Shown piece by piece: positions 25,600 through 35,475 of a stretch of 39,563 bases of DNA. The translations under genes were made by a program, and so were the position numbers. The stretch is from Schlesneria paludicola DSM 18645 (GTDB lineage Bacteria; Planctomycetota; Planctomycetia; Planctomycetales; Planctomycetaceae). How positions within the stretch are numbered: position 1 is the stretch's first letter; each line of letters opens with the position of its first letter. Location of the stretch: assembly GCA_945876035.1 (NCBI GenBank), contig CAMCMU010000044.1, positions 1-39,563 on the forward strand, given 5' to 3'. The notes below the pieces were generated by a model. That model was not told where the DNA came from and did not search any database. It saw nothing but the letters and a program-made list of their open reading frames with translations.

Positions 25600-25951
25600 G
25601 GAAAAAACATCTCAATCAAAAAAAGATTTCCGGCTGAATTGACGGCCTTTATCGCTTTGACCGTCTCCTGTTACTGATTGTCCACGAGTCACAACCGCCG
25701 TGCAAGGGTCGTTGAATATCGTCTTCAGCCGTCCCGGATCTCTCTGTCCGTCAGCCAAATCCGTCCACGGAGCGGAAGACTTTTCGACTGTCCGGAAATC
25801 GACTGCCGTTCAACGTGATCGACGGTGGTGCTTACGCCCAGTCTCGGACCGCTGTAGAGTACCCCCTGTTGATTCCTAATGGCCTTCGGACAACCAGACC
25901 GAATCAGTCCTTTCCTAGAAACGCTCAACGGAGATCAAGAAAGAGCTATCC
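25600..25951. other. Divergent intergenic region, 352 bp
   Basis: It lies between apgM (minus) and the nitrilase-like gene (plus) and must hold both promoters. A 67-codon minus-strand frame has no features. I see no structured element. Confidence 0.35.
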
Positions 25952-26800
25952 ATGAAGATTGCCTGCGTTCAGATGGATGTGCAGTTAGCCGATGTTGAGG
26001 GAAACCTCGATCGCATGATTACAAAACTGGGTCACGCACGCGCCGGTGGAGCCGGTTGGACAATCTTTCCGGAGTGTGCAACAACAGGCTATTGTTTTCA
26101 AAGTCGGGAGGAAGCAAAATCGTTCGCTCAACCGATCGATGGCCCCGCAACGCAGCGCATGGCCCGCGCCTGTGCCGATCTTGGTGGGTACGCTGTGTTC
26201 GGTTTTCTGGAGGCAGACGGTCAATCGGTTTTCAATGCGTTGGCGATGGTTGGACCGAACGGTCTAGTCGCTTCCTACCGAAAAATTCACCTCCCGTTTC
26301 TGGGGGTCGACATCTTCACGGATGCTGGCGACCGTCCATTTACGGTGCATGACGTGGATGGCCTGCGGATCGGAATGAACATCTGCTACGACGGAGGCTT
26401 TGTCGAGCCCGCTCGTTGCATGGCCCTGTTGGGTGCAGATCTGATTGTATTGCCCACAAACTGGCCGCCCGGAGCCGAGATTTGCGCGGAGTTCGCGATT
26501 AACACAAGGGCGATGGAGAATACCGTATATTATGCAGCGGTCAATCGAATCGGAATCGAACGGGGAATCCCCTTTATTGGCAAAAGTCGCATCTGTGATC
26601 CTCTCGGAAAAACTCTCGCTGTCGCCCACGGAACGGAAGAAATAATTTTGTATGCTGACATCGATGTCAGCCGTTCGCGCAACAAGCACTTGATCCGCCA
26701 AGCAGGTATCAATGAGGTTAATCGAATGGCCGACCGGCGACCGGAGATGTACGGTGAAATTGTGAAATCACACACCCTGAGTCGGCCTCGTGATCGATAG
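25952..26800 (+). CDS. Carbon-nitrogen hydrolase (nitrilase superfamily)
   Basis: This 282-residue cytoplasmic amidase-type enzyme has a complete Glu-Lys-Cys triad: Glu 41 in 'TIFPECATTGY', Lys 111 in 'YRKIHLPF', and Cys 145 in 'GMNICYDGGF'. Other family parts are 'LPTNWPPGAE', 'TRAMENTVYYAAVNRIG' and 'FIGKSRICDPLGK'. Members cleave non-peptide C-N bonds, for example omega-amidase, N-carbamoyl amidase and deaminated-glutathione amidase. The substrate cannot be told from the sequence. The ATG at 25952 opens directly with the first beta strand. No operon partner is visible. Confidence 0.93.
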   Translation: MKIACVQMDVQLADVEGNLDRMITKLGHARAGGAGWTIFPECATTGYCFQSREEAKSFAQPIDGPATQRMARACADLGGYAVFGFLEADGQSVFNALAMVGPNGLVASYRKIHLPFLGVDIFTDAGDRPFTVHDVDGLRIGMNICYDGGFVEPARCMALLGADLIVLPTNWPPGAEICAEFAINTRAMENTVYYAAVNRIGIERGIPFIGKSRICDPLGKTLAVAHGTEEIILYADIDVSRSRNKHLIRQAGINEVNRMADRRPEMYGEIVKSHTLSRPRDR

Positions 26801-26963
26801 TTCAGCAAACAGACTGAGACATCGTTGTCTTTGCCACGGCGGCGAACGTATCCACCCAAATCGCTACTTGATGTTTGGACAATGAACGGTCGTCACCGGT
26901 TCTTCGCTCCTTCCATCTGAGCCAAATCCGCGTTCCCTTTTTTGAATCTGAAGCACCCTCAGT

Positions 26964-29408
26964 ATGTCGCTCTTAAACCCTGCATTGCTCGTCGGATTGG
27001 GTTTGGCGGCCATTCCAATCCTGCTCCATTTGCTGGTGCGAGCCAAGCCGAAGCGACTTGTTTTTCCGGCGTTGCGATTGATTCTTCAACGCCAGAAACA
27101 AAATACCCGCCGAATGCACCTACGTCATATCTGGCTGTTGCTACTCCGTATTCTCGTCGTCGTCCTGATTGTGATCGCCTTGACGAGGCCCTCGTTGCCG
27201 GCCGCGAATTATTCGCTGACGTGGTTTGAGACAGGAACACTTTGTGGCATCGTGATTCTTGCCTGGGGAACCTATTGGATCGTCATGGCTGGGTGGCGTC
27301 AGCGATCCATGGCGAGGAATCTATTCCTCACTCGACGAACCCTTTTGCGAGGTGGTCTGGGACTGGCGGCCGGTTTAATGTCACTTGCGGGAGTGGCCTT
27401 GCCCTATTCATGGCGTGTTTCTGGAGAATGGAAGGCCCCCCCCCCGAAAATCGCCGAAAATGTTCCCGTGGCAGCAGTTCTTTTATTCGACACCAGTTCC
27501 AGCATGGGATATCGGCAGAGCAATCTGACGCGTCTGCAAGTGGCGCAGAAATTAGCACTGGAGCAGATCGGCCGCATGCCCTCAGGCAGCAAAATCGCCG
27601 TCACGGCGAATGGTGACACGGGGCCGGCAGCGTTTTCCATTGATTCCCATGCGGCTCAGAATCGGATTGAGGGGCAGGCTCTCAATCCCCGTGCCGTGCC
27701 GTTGAATGAACGTCTCCGTGCGATCCTGCTGCAACAGGAAGAGGATCGCCTTCGTGTGACCGCAGAACAAGAGTCGATTCCCGCTGAGAAGAGGCAGGAT
27801 CGATTTGTCCGTGAGATCTACCTCTTCACGGATCTGGCCAAATCCGCTTGGCACGAGGATTCATTGCAACTTCTCCGCAGCGAACTGGAACGATTGAAGT
27901 GGGTTGGTGTCTACCTGATCGACGTTGGAATCGAGCAGCCGACCAACGTGGCATTGATTGATCTCAAACTCTCGCGCGAGTCCGTTCCTGCAGAGGGCTC
28001 GACGCAGCTCGATGTTATCGTCTCATCGGTGGGACAGATCAAACAGGATCAAACACTCGAGATCTACGTTCGTGACGGAGACGAACCATTGAGGAAGTCC
28101 GATCAGCAATCTGTGACACTCGAATCTGGAACCGACGCGCGTGTGAGCCTCACGGTCCCCATCGGAACCAGCCGCTTTCGGCAAGGCGAGGTCCGCTTGA
28201 GTGGATCGGACCCTTTGGATCTCGATAACGTTCTCTTCTTTACCCTGCAGAAGATCTCTGCACTCCGCGTGTTGGTGGTGGCCGAGCACAGAGATGTTGC
28301 CTCGTACTGGCTCCAAGCTCTGGCGACACTCACGGACGCCAAAATCATGGAATATCGAACCGAATTCACAACCACCGACCGAGTTTTGGAAAAAGATCTT
28401 CAAGAATTCGATGTCGTCTTCCTGATTAACGGCCGCAATCCCTCCGACGCTTTCTGGACTCAATTACGCGAATTCGTGGACCAAGGCGGCGGAGCCGGCG
28501 TGTTTTTGGGAGCGGATTCGTCGGCGCGTATTGAGGACTCGCTCAGAGATGTGATCAGCCCCGTTGCCTATCACAGCCAAGCCGCACTTCGTCTCTTGCC
28601 GGGTCGACTCGAAGCGTCTCTGGTTCACATGCCCTCTCGAACAATTGACCTTCGCGGTTCGCAGCACGCGTTTCTGCAACGTCTCGATTCGTTTGGAATG
28701 CTCGCCGATTTCGGATCCTTGGCTGTGCGCCGTTATTGGAAAGTCGAACCGGTGCAAGATGCGGTCACGGTGGCTCGATACGGTGGCCTGCACGGATCGC
28801 CAGCACTCATCGAACGACGACTGGGGCAGGGACGGGTCCTCTTAATGACCACCGGAGTTGATGGCCTCGTTTGGAATGATCTTCTCGATCAAAATTCAGG
28901 ACCACTCTACATCGTTTTGGTCGATCAGCTTGTCCAATATCTCTCTTCGCACGGATCCGAGACGCTCAATCATTTGATCGGCGATGAGGTTTCGCTGAGG
29001 TGGAATCGTGAGCAAATACCGAAGCAAGTTGTTGTACGAATGCCCGACTTCAAACAACTCTCCCTAGATCTGCCTGCCGAATCAAAACCGCTGACATTGC
29101 GAAACCTCACTGCCATCGGTTCTTACGCAGTCGATGCCGTCGATAAAATCGCCGATTTCCAAGCCAGATTCAGCGTTAATCGACTTGATTCCGAGAGTGA
29201 TCTCCGCCGCCTGGAACCCGGCCAGCTGAACCTAATTTTGGGTGAAGGCCGCTGCAGCGTTAGTCGCGATCCGGCCAACTTAGAACGCAGCGTCTTGACG
29301 GGCCGCATCGGCCAAGAAATGTACGGGCTGCTTGTCGCAATCTTGGCTGTCGTTTTTGCGATGGAACAGTTTACCGCAACCTGGTTTTATCGAATGGACA
29401 ACGACTAA
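26964..29408 (+). CDS. BatA-domain and von Willebrand factor A membrane protein
   Basis: This 814-residue protein opens with the BatA domain 'SLLNPALLVGLGLAAIPILL', whose first membrane helix is followed by 'HLLVRAKPKRLVFPALRLI' and three more hydrophobic segments ('IWLLLLRILVVVLIVIALTR', 'TLCGIVILAWGTYWIVMAG', 'LGLAAGLMSLAGVALPYS'). A vWA domain starts near residue 175 with the MIDAS 'LLFDTSSSMGY'. A long extracytoplasmic part follows ('VLVVAEHRDVASYWLQAL', 'VVFLINGRNP'), and a final helix, 'LVAILAVVFAMEQFTATWF', anchors the C-terminus. In many bacteria such proteins sit with MoxR ATPase and DUF58 genes; none is here. Its role is unknown, perhaps an envelope scaffold. Confidence 0.9.
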   Translation: MSLLNPALLVGLGLAAIPILLHLLVRAKPKRLVFPALRLILQRQKQNTRRMHLRHIWLLLLRILVVVLIVIALTRPSLPAANYSLTWFETGTLCGIVILAWGTYWIVMAGWRQRSMARNLFLTRRTLLRGGLGLAAGLMSLAGVALPYSWRVSGEWKAPPPKIAENVPVAAVLLFDTSSSMGYRQSNLTRLQVAQKLALEQIGRMPSGSKIAVTANGDTGPAAFSIDSHAAQNRIEGQALNPRAVPLNERLRAILLQQEEDRLRVTAEQESIPAEKRQDRFVREIYLFTDLAKSAWHEDSLQLLRSELERLKWVGVYLIDVGIEQPTNVALIDLKLSRESVPAEGSTQLDVIVSSVGQIKQDQTLEIYVRDGDEPLRKSDQQSVTLESGTDARVSLTVPIGTSRFRQGEVRLSGSDPLDLDNVLFFTLQKISALRVLVVAEHRDVASYWLQALATLTDAKIMEYRTEFTTTDRVLEKDLQEFDVVFLINGRNPSDAFWTQLREFVDQGGGAGVFLGADSSARIEDSLRDVISPVAYHSQAALRLLPGRLEASLVHMPSRTIDLRGSQHAFLQRLDSFGMLADFGSLAVRRYWKVEPVQDAVTVARYGGLHGSPALIERRLGQGRVLLMTTGVDGLVWNDLLDQNSGPLYIVLVDQLVQYLSSHGSETLNHLIGDEVSLRWNREQIPKQVVVRMPDFKQLSLDLPAESKPLTLRNLTAIGSYAVDAVDKIADFQARFSVNRLDSESDLRRLEPGQLNLILGEGRCSVSRDPANLERSVLTGRIGQEMYGLLVAILAVVFAMEQFTATWFYRMDND

Positions 29409-29476
29409 ACATCACCTGCTGTGATCCGCGATCCGTTGGTCAATTCCGTGGAACGGAAGGCATCACCCAAACGCCA

Positions 29477-30526
29477 TCAACTTCGCCAATAGAGCGTTGT
29501 TTCTGGAACAGGATTCCTGAACGACCGTTGTTCGGTCCGAGATTGCTCCAGTTCCTTCTTCAATTGGTAGTACCATCGAGCCGGTTTATCTGCGTCATTG
29601 ATTAGGATCAACTGGGGATCTTCGTTCAATCCCTGTTGTTGCTTGTCGACGACATCGCGGTCCTGTTCGATGAATTTTCGAACAAACGGCCGCAACAGCG
29701 GACGCACGAGCGTCAACCATGGAGTTGTCCAATAAAAGAACTGGTGAAGTTCGACTTGCGTCGACGTCAGTGGCGTCAGTGTTGTCACTCCACAGATGTG
29801 GTGCCGTCCGGCCGTAATGTGTTCGATCCGTGTGCTCGGGAGTTCAAAGCGAATTTCGGTGGAGACTTCGCCACGAATCAGTTTGTAGGCCTTGGAATTG
29901 GATGACGGTCGGTGTTTGACCATCGTGAAACCCCAGTGAGAGGGAGCGAATGCCTTCGACTTTTCGTGCATCGACTTCTGGGAACGCCACCACCACGAGC
30001 GATGGACAAAGGGGCCATGGGCCGGATCCATTAATCCCACCACGGCGTGATCAATCGAGCAGGGAAAAATGCTTCGCTCAATCATTCGACAATGGCGTGC
30101 CTCAACGTTCGGAATGAGTGGGATTTGCGGCAGTGGATCCGGAATTCGCATTTCATCCGCAGGCATAAACACCCAAATATTCCCTTGAACCTCCTGACAG
30201 GGAAAACGAAAGACTCCGACCCGAGACAGCTCAAACTTTTGATTTTCCAACAAGGAGGGAATGTGAGAACAACCGCCGTCAGAACGGAAACGCCAACCAT
30301 GATAACAGCACTCGATTTCGCACCCATCAAATCGGCCGTGACTTAATGGAATGCCTCGATGAGGACAAATGTCACGCAAGGCAAACGGTTGACCGTCGGC
30401 ATCGCGGCCGAGCACCAGTGACTGTCCCAGCAGCATTTTTCCACGCATTTGACCGCGTTTGAGGTCACGGCCGGGAAGTGCCATATACCACACATCCCGC
30501 AATATCTCCGACACTGGATTCGACAT
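29477..30526 (-). CDS. Rieske [2Fe-2S] oxygenase alpha-subunit-like protein
   Basis: This 349-residue protein has an N-terminal Rieske domain with CPHRG (Cys-x-His) and CCYHGW (Cys-x2-His) 16 residues apart, preceded by 'VLGRDADGQPFALRDI'. A C-terminal catalytic domain carries the mononuclear-iron motif D-x2-H-x4-H in 'LMDPAHGPFVHRSW'. Family members hydroxylate or demethylate aromatic or lipid-like substrates, taking electrons from a separate reductase that is not in the window. The ATG at 30526, five bases after GGAG, is chosen; the longer frame to 30790 adds sequence unlike the family. Confidence 0.9.
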   Translation of the reverse strand: MSNPVSEILRDVWYMALPGRDLKRGQMRGKMLLGQSLVLGRDADGQPFALRDICPHRGIPLSHGRFDGCEIECCYHGWRFRSDGGCSHIPSLLENQKFELSRVGVFRFPCQEVQGNIWVFMPADEMRIPDPLPQIPLIPNVEARHCRMIERSIFPCSIDHAVVGLMDPAHGPFVHRSWWWRSQKSMHEKSKAFAPSHWGFTMVKHRPSSNSKAYKLIRGEVSTEIRFELPSTRIEHITAGRHHICGVTTLTPLTSTQVELHQFFYWTTPWLTLVRPLLRPFVRKFIEQDRDVVDKQQQGLNEDPQLILINDADKPARWYYQLKKELEQSRTEQRSFRNPVPETTLYWRS

Positions 30527-31585
30527 GATGACTCCGTTGGCAACTCTCGACATCAGACGTCTCATCATAACCCAAAACACAGCTAATAGGCATGATCCCA
30601 GCGATTCCCCCCTGAAAAACTCGAGAGGATCCAAACCACACATTGACCGACTCACGCCGCATGCTGACACATCCGAGGAACGCCCGTCCGATCGCCGCCT
30701 GATCCGTTTGAGAATCGCGTTTATTTGAAGGATTTCACGCTTTTTATGCTGAACCTGTCGGCCGTGTCCGCATTGTTTCACCGTCGCCAACGGATCAATA
30801 GCCCCAGCAGACCAGACCCCCCGTCGCCGTGAAAACTCGCCCGAACTGAAGCGGCACGTCGACGGAGTTGTTGCAGGAGACTCTCAGAACGCTTCGGGGT
30901 TGAGAGCAGAGACCGCGGTCTCTGCTGCGGACGATAGCCCGAGAACGCTAAAGACGCAGACGTATTCGAAACAGCCGGTGGCCAAGGACCCACGCTGTGT
31001 GATCGAACGTTCCGCGAACCACCCCCTTGAATTACGATCATCGAAGTTGTGATTGCCAAGAGAGTGGCGACGCGGTCCAGAATCGCTGCCCTCGATGTCA
31101 GGCACACGGGACAGGGCAATCCAGGACAGGGATCGCCTCGGTGAATCACTCGGCGAACCCAAACGATGCTGAAGCAACTCTCCGCGAAAGGCAGGAGGAT
31201 TGCCGACACAGCAACGGACTCAACCTGTTTTTACGAGGCCCTGACTTCTGTTGTTCTTGTGTTGGATCTGCCGTTCACACGTTTGGTGGTGGCTGTCGAC
31301 CGCGTTGAGACCGCTGCCTGTCGATGGTTCTGCGCGTGCTTCCTCCGCCGCCGCAAATAGCCGATGGCGATGGCCGATGTCGATCGTTCGTCTCGCAATC
31401 GGAACGACCGTTCACGGTGGGCGATGACCGATGCGGAAACGCTTCGACTCGACCGGAAAATACCGAGCACGCCGGCCATTTTCTGGACGCTTCAAATCTC
31501 CTCTGGCGGATGACAACGCAACAGCCGACAGTCCTCTCGTGAGTACCGTCGGCCGTTTATCATCTGTGATAGCATCAGATCTCGC
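30527..31585. other. Gene-poor stretch, 1.06 kb
   Basis: No convincing gene. A 143-codon minus-strand frame (30778-31209) has two weakly hydrophobic parts but is Arg/Ser-rich and has no domain or ribosome binding site. Plus-strand frames at 31027-31640 also look random. The only clear structure is the perfect palindrome at 30905-30926. It may hold the promoter of the Rieske gene and an unknown small RNA or decayed gene. Confidence 0.4.
30905..30926. promoter_or_regulatory. Perfect 22-bp palindrome
   Basis: Half-site AGCAGAGACCG is followed immediately by its exact reverse complement, with no spacer. It lies about 380 bp upstream of the Rieske gene start and 660 bp downstream of the small exported-protein gene. 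It could be a dimeric-regulator operator, a cruciform or part of a lost element. Confidence 0.5.
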
Positions 31586-32173
31586 TCACGGGGAGATGGG
31601 GGTATTCACGGGACCCCCAGAAGACAGGTCGTCCAGTTGATTCTTGACATCGTTCAGCTGAACGGTGTTAACGATCAACAAAACTCCGGCGGCCACCAAG
31701 CCACCGGCCATGAGAAGTCCACCAGGTCCCATCGAACCGATTTGGCCACGAGCTCCGTTTTGCCCCACAACGATCAACGCCTGCTGATTCGCCGACGGTG
31801 GAGCTGTCTTTTCGGACCAGACGCGGTAGGTTCCTTCGGTCGAGCCTGAGACAACCGTATACAGTCCACCCTTAAGGTTTGTCGCGGCAAACGATCCCTG
31901 CTTGTCGGTGATCGTACGGGTGACTTCCGTCTGACCCTGCTTGATCACAACTTCAGCACCTTCCACAGCAACGCCTGTCTGATCGACGACTCGACCGACA
32001 AACGTCCCACCTTGCGTGAGACCGATGTCCAATACCGAGTTCGCAGCCACTGTCCGGACGAGCGGTTTCGCAACGGTCTTCGGGCCAGCAGCGACGGCCG
32101 ACAACTGCGGAAAGGTCACTCCGACAGCAGCCAAGGCTACAAACGCAACTCGAATAAACTTCAGACGAATCAT
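31586..32173 (-). CDS. Small exported protein with carboxypeptidase-regulatory-like (Ig-like) domain and C-terminal membrane helix
   Basis: This 195-residue protein has a signal peptide (about 1-28, 'VAFVALAAVGVTFPQLSAVA'). A carboxypeptidase-regulatory-like beta-sandwich covers about 55-120 ('GRVVDQTGVAVEGAEVVIK', 'TDKQGSFAATNLKGGLYTV'). A Gly-rich membrane segment, 'MGPGGLLMAGGLVAAGVLLI', precedes a short 'NDVKNQLDDLSSGG' tail. It is therefore probably anchored in the membrane with the domain outside the cytoplasm. I recognise the layout from uncharacterised planctomycete proteins; no function is known. The ATG at 32173 follows AGGAG and an AGGG closer to the start. Confidence 0.85.
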   Translation of the reverse strand: MIRLKFIRVAFVALAAVGVTFPQLSAVAAGPKTVAKPLVRTVAANSVLDIGLTQGGTFVGRVVDQTGVAVEGAEVVIKQGQTEVTRTITDKQGSFAATNLKGGLYTVVSGSTEGTYRVWSEKTAPPSANQQALIVVGQNGARGQIGSMGPGGLLMAGGLVAAGVLLIVNTVQLNDVKNQLDDLSSGGPVNTPISP

Positions 32174-32886
32174 ATCCCTGCTCTCCTGTTTTTTCGATCG
32201 ATTCTCGCCGTCTGGTCATCACCGCGTCCACCGCATCACAGGACACGAACCCAGACTCCGCCACGTTCTGAGCAGCGAAGCTCGCCGCGGAATACCTTTG
32301 GACCTGTGCTCCTAGCCACCTAGCCTTTTTATCGGCTCGTCCGTTCGACAGACTTCAAGTCAAATTGGTCACATCGCACCAGTCTATCCCAGATCACTCA
32401 ATCGACAGGGTCAAGCGGAAAAAATTGCCGGTCGTATTGATCGTCAGCCAACCTGATTCCGCAGCGGCATTGCCAACAGCGTCAATTCACAGATTCTCAT
32501 TTTAAAAAAGACTTGCCGTGTTTTGGCTTGTGGACGATACGTCCCGCGACAGGTCTCTCCAAAAGTGGAATCACGGATCGACAGGTCTGCACCACACCAT
32601 TCGTCGCCGTTCATTGAGAATTCATGCGTCACGCCATAGAGAACTGGGACTCGATGACTGGCGAGACTGGTTACACGACCAATCGGCAGGTGGACGGCGG
32701 ATCCGATCGCCTCTGGTCGGTGTCCGTCCGGGCCGTTTTTTTGAGCCGGGATGAGTTTTTTATATCGTCTGTGCTCGGAGATCGGGCCCGTACCATGACG
32801 TCGCAGCGGCCGGATCCTGAGACGCGTTCGCAAGGCCACCATTTCCTATGGTGGAGAGACAATTTCCTATGGTGGAGAGACAATTA
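32174..32886. other. Intergenic region, 713 bp
   Basis: It lies between the small exported-protein gene and mgtA, both minus, and should hold the former's promoter. Frames on both strands (for example 32444-32842 minus) show no domain. The right end contains the 21-bp tandem duplication. Confidence 0.4.
32836..32882. repeat. 21-bp tandem duplication with hairpin, downstream of mgtA
   Basis: Units 32841-32861 and 32862-32882 are identical. CCACCAT (32836-32842) and ATGGTGG (32848-32854) form a 7-bp stem with a 5-base loop, and the second unit repeats the right arm. It lies four bases beyond the mgtA stop, so it is transcribed in the mgtA 3' end. Confidence 0.7.
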
Positions 32887-35475
32887 TCACCCTGCGAGAT
32901 AGCGATAAAAGAGCCGTTTGACGATCTCCATGCCGATGCCGTACAGCAGTGTGATCACCAACGCGATGATCAGCAGCATCGCCGGAGGGGCGACAAATCC
33001 AAGTTCAGCGGCGAACGGGGAGTAAGGAATCAGAACCGTCACAAGGGCGATGGCAGCCTCAGCGAAAAGGAACAACCTTCCCGGGCGACTGAGAAAGAAC
33101 GGACGCTGCGTGCGGATCACCAGCAAAATCATCAAGCCGGTCAGTGTCGATTCTACAAACCAACCCGTTTGGAACAGCTTGGCGAATGTTTCGGAACTCT
33201 CGGCAGTGCCCATCTCACGGAAGAGGTAGTACATCGCCCCAAAGGTCATGAAGTCGAACAGCGAACTGGCGAAGCCGAACGACATCATGAAGCGGGTGAT
33301 GAAGCCGGTGTCCCAGCGACGTGGACGGTGAATTTGTTCGGGATCGACGCTGTCGGTGGCCAACGCCATCGCCGGGAAGTCGGCCAGCAAGTTCACCAAC
33401 AGGATCTGATGTGCGAGCAGCGGATCAAACGGCAGGAACAGTCCCGCGACCGCGAGGCTGAACATGTAGCCGAAGTTTGCGGCGATGGCGAAGAAGACGT
33501 ACTTCAACGTATTAGAAAATGTGCGGCGGCCTTCGCGGACTCCCTGCACGAGCACGTCGAGATCCTGCTTGAGTAACACGACTTGCGCGGCCTCGCGGGC
33601 AACATCGACGGCGGAAGCCACCGAAATGCCCACATCGGCGGCGTGCAATGCAGAGGCATCATTGATCCCATCGCCGAGGTAACCGACGACCTCACCAGCG
33701 TGTTTCAGAGCGAGAATGATCTGTTCTTTTTGATTCGGTTCGACCTCGGCAAAGATATCCGCTTGCAGTGCCCGATGACGGATCGCTTCGTCGCTCAGCG
33801 TACGCAGTTCGGAACCGGTCACAATCACTGGCGAGGTGATCCCGACGCGATGGCTAATCGAAGCCGCGACCGCCCGGTTATCTCCGGTGATGACTTTCAG
33901 GCTCACTCCCAGATCACGGAGTTGCGCGATCGTCTCCTTCGCATCGGCTTTGGGGGGATCCGCAAAGACAAGAAACCCCAGAAACGTCATCTCACATTCG
34001 TCAGCTTTCGTGAGATGCGGCGCGTCGTCAGATCGCACGGCCAACCCGAGTACACGCAAGCCCTCTCGACTCAACTCTTGGAAACGCTGGTCGATGGCAG
34101 AATACTGGGTTGCGAGGTCGACCAACTCTCCATGAGTCATTTCCGCTTGTGTACAACACTCCAGTACGTTGGCCAACGCGCCCTTAGTGATCAGCAATTT
34201 CTGGCCGTTCCACCCGATCCGCACGCTCAGGCGTTTCCGAATGAAGTCGTAGGGAATTTCGTCCAGCTTCTCAATACCCGTGGTGTCAAATTCCTGTCGA
34301 TCTCGAATCGCCCGATCGATCGGATTGGTAAATCCCGTCTGAAAGTAGGCATTGAAGTAAGCGTGCTGCAAAACACGCTCGCTGGTTTGGCCAGTCACGT
34401 CCATCGTGTCCTGCAGTCGAATGGTCCCTTCGGTCAACGTCCCCGTCTTGTCTGAGCAAAGTACCGTCATGCTCCCTAGGTTTTCGATTGCCAGCAGTTG
34501 CTTCACGATCACCTGATGCTTGGCCATCGATTTCGCTCCGGCGGCGAGCACCACGCTGGTGACGGCGGGAAGAAGTTGAGGGGTCATGCCCACGGCCAGC
34601 GCCAGCCCCACCAGCAACGAGTCCACGAGGGGTTTGTGTTGCAGACCAACCTTGACGGCGAAGACCACGACGGTAATCACCAGTACCACCTTGATCAACA
34701 ACTGGCCGAACTGGCGGATACCGCGTTCAAAACCAGTTTCTGGGGCCTTGTGCTCCAACCGCTCGGAAATCTTGCCGAATTCCGTGTCGCGGCCAGTCGC
34801 AGCCACCACGGCGGTGCCGAAGCCGCTGATCACGTGCGTGCCGAGATGTAGGGCGTTCAGGCGTTGGGCCAGAGGAATTTCGATTGGCAAAACGCTGATG
34901 GACTTTTCTGCGGGGAAGCTCTCACCCGTCAATGCCGCTTCATTCACGAAGAGATCCCGCGCCGTCAGCAGCCGACAATCGCCCGAGATGAGATCGCCCG
35001 CGCGCAGACTGACCACATCCCCCACCACCACGTCGGTCAGAGGCACTTCATGCTCCCGCCCGTCGCGGATCACCGTCGTCTTGGTTTCAATCATCCCTAA
35101 AAGTTTGGCAACCGCATTCGCAGCACTTATTTCTTGGTAAAATCCCAAGACACCGCTGGCAATCAGAATGACGACGATGATGCACGAATCCGGCGCATTG
35201 GCGAGCGAGAACGGCTGCTCATTGGACCATGCGTCATGCGCGGCGAGCGAAAATGACAACACGGCCGAGCAGAATAGCAGAATGATGATCGGGCTTGTGA
35301 ACTGGTCCAGCAGCAATGACCAGACGGAGGGCCTGTGCGACTTCAGTTGTGCGACTTCAGTCAGCCGCTGAGCAGCCTCCGGCGAAGTCAAGCCTTGCGT
35401 CGTTGTCTGCAATTGTTCCAGCAGCCGTTCGGTCTCGATCGACCAATAAGCCATCTCTCCGATCACGCTAGTCAT
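32887..35475 (-). CDS. mgtA: Magnesium-translocating P-type ATPase (MgtA type)
   Basis: This 862-residue inner-membrane P-type ATPase is of the type III/Mg class. It shows the actuator motif 'NEAALTGESFPAEK', the phosphorylation motif 'VLCSDKTGTLTEG' (Asp 342), 'KVITGDNRAVA', the hinge 'GYLGDGINDASALHAADVG', and about ten membrane helices, including 'LLVGLALAVGMTPQLLPAV', characteristic of MgtA/MgtB. It imports Mg2+ at the expense of ATP. The ATG at 35475 has AAGGGG upstream; an ATG at 35454 is close and a longer frame to 35715 is unlikely. It is divergent from the CLC gene. I see no M-box-like leader by eye. Confidence 0.94.
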   Translation of the reverse strand: MTSVIGEMAYWSIETERLLEQLQTTTQGLTSPEAAQRLTEVAQLKSHRPSVWSLLLDQFTSPIIILLFCSAVLSFSLAAHDAWSNEQPFSLANAPDSCIIVVILIASGVLGFYQEISAANAVAKLLGMIETKTTVIRDGREHEVPLTDVVVGDVVSLRAGDLISGDCRLLTARDLFVNEAALTGESFPAEKSISVLPIEIPLAQRLNALHLGTHVISGFGTAVVAATGRDTEFGKISERLEHKAPETGFERGIRQFGQLLIKVVLVITVVVFAVKVGLQHKPLVDSLLVGLALAVGMTPQLLPAVTSVVLAAGAKSMAKHQVIVKQLLAIENLGSMTVLCSDKTGTLTEGTIRLQDTMDVTGQTSERVLQHAYFNAYFQTGFTNPIDRAIRDRQEFDTTGIEKLDEIPYDFIRKRLSVRIGWNGQKLLITKGALANVLECCTQAEMTHGELVDLATQYSAIDQRFQELSREGLRVLGLAVRSDDAPHLTKADECEMTFLGFLVFADPPKADAKETIAQLRDLGVSLKVITGDNRAVAASISHRVGITSPVIVTGSELRTLSDEAIRHRALQADIFAEVEPNQKEQIILALKHAGEVVGYLGDGINDASALHAADVGISVASAVDVAREAAQVVLLKQDLDVLVQGVREGRRTFSNTLKYVFFAIAANFGYMFSLAVAGLFLPFDPLLAHQILLVNLLADFPAMALATDSVDPEQIHRPRRWDTGFITRFMMSFGFASSLFDFMTFGAMYYLFREMGTAESSETFAKLFQTGWFVESTLTGLMILLVIRTQRPFFLSRPGRLFLFAEAAIALVTVLIPYSPFAAELGFVAPPAMLLIIALVITLLYGIGMEIVKRLFYRYLAG

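Noticed and set aside
30778-31209. 143-codon minus-strand frame
   Set aside because: It is Ser/Arg-rich, lacks a ribosome binding site and domain, and contains the 22-bp palindrome; kept only as a note on the gene-poor stretch.
33583-34455. 290-codon plus-strand frame across mgtA
   Set aside because: It is antisense to a fully recognisable P-type ATPase.
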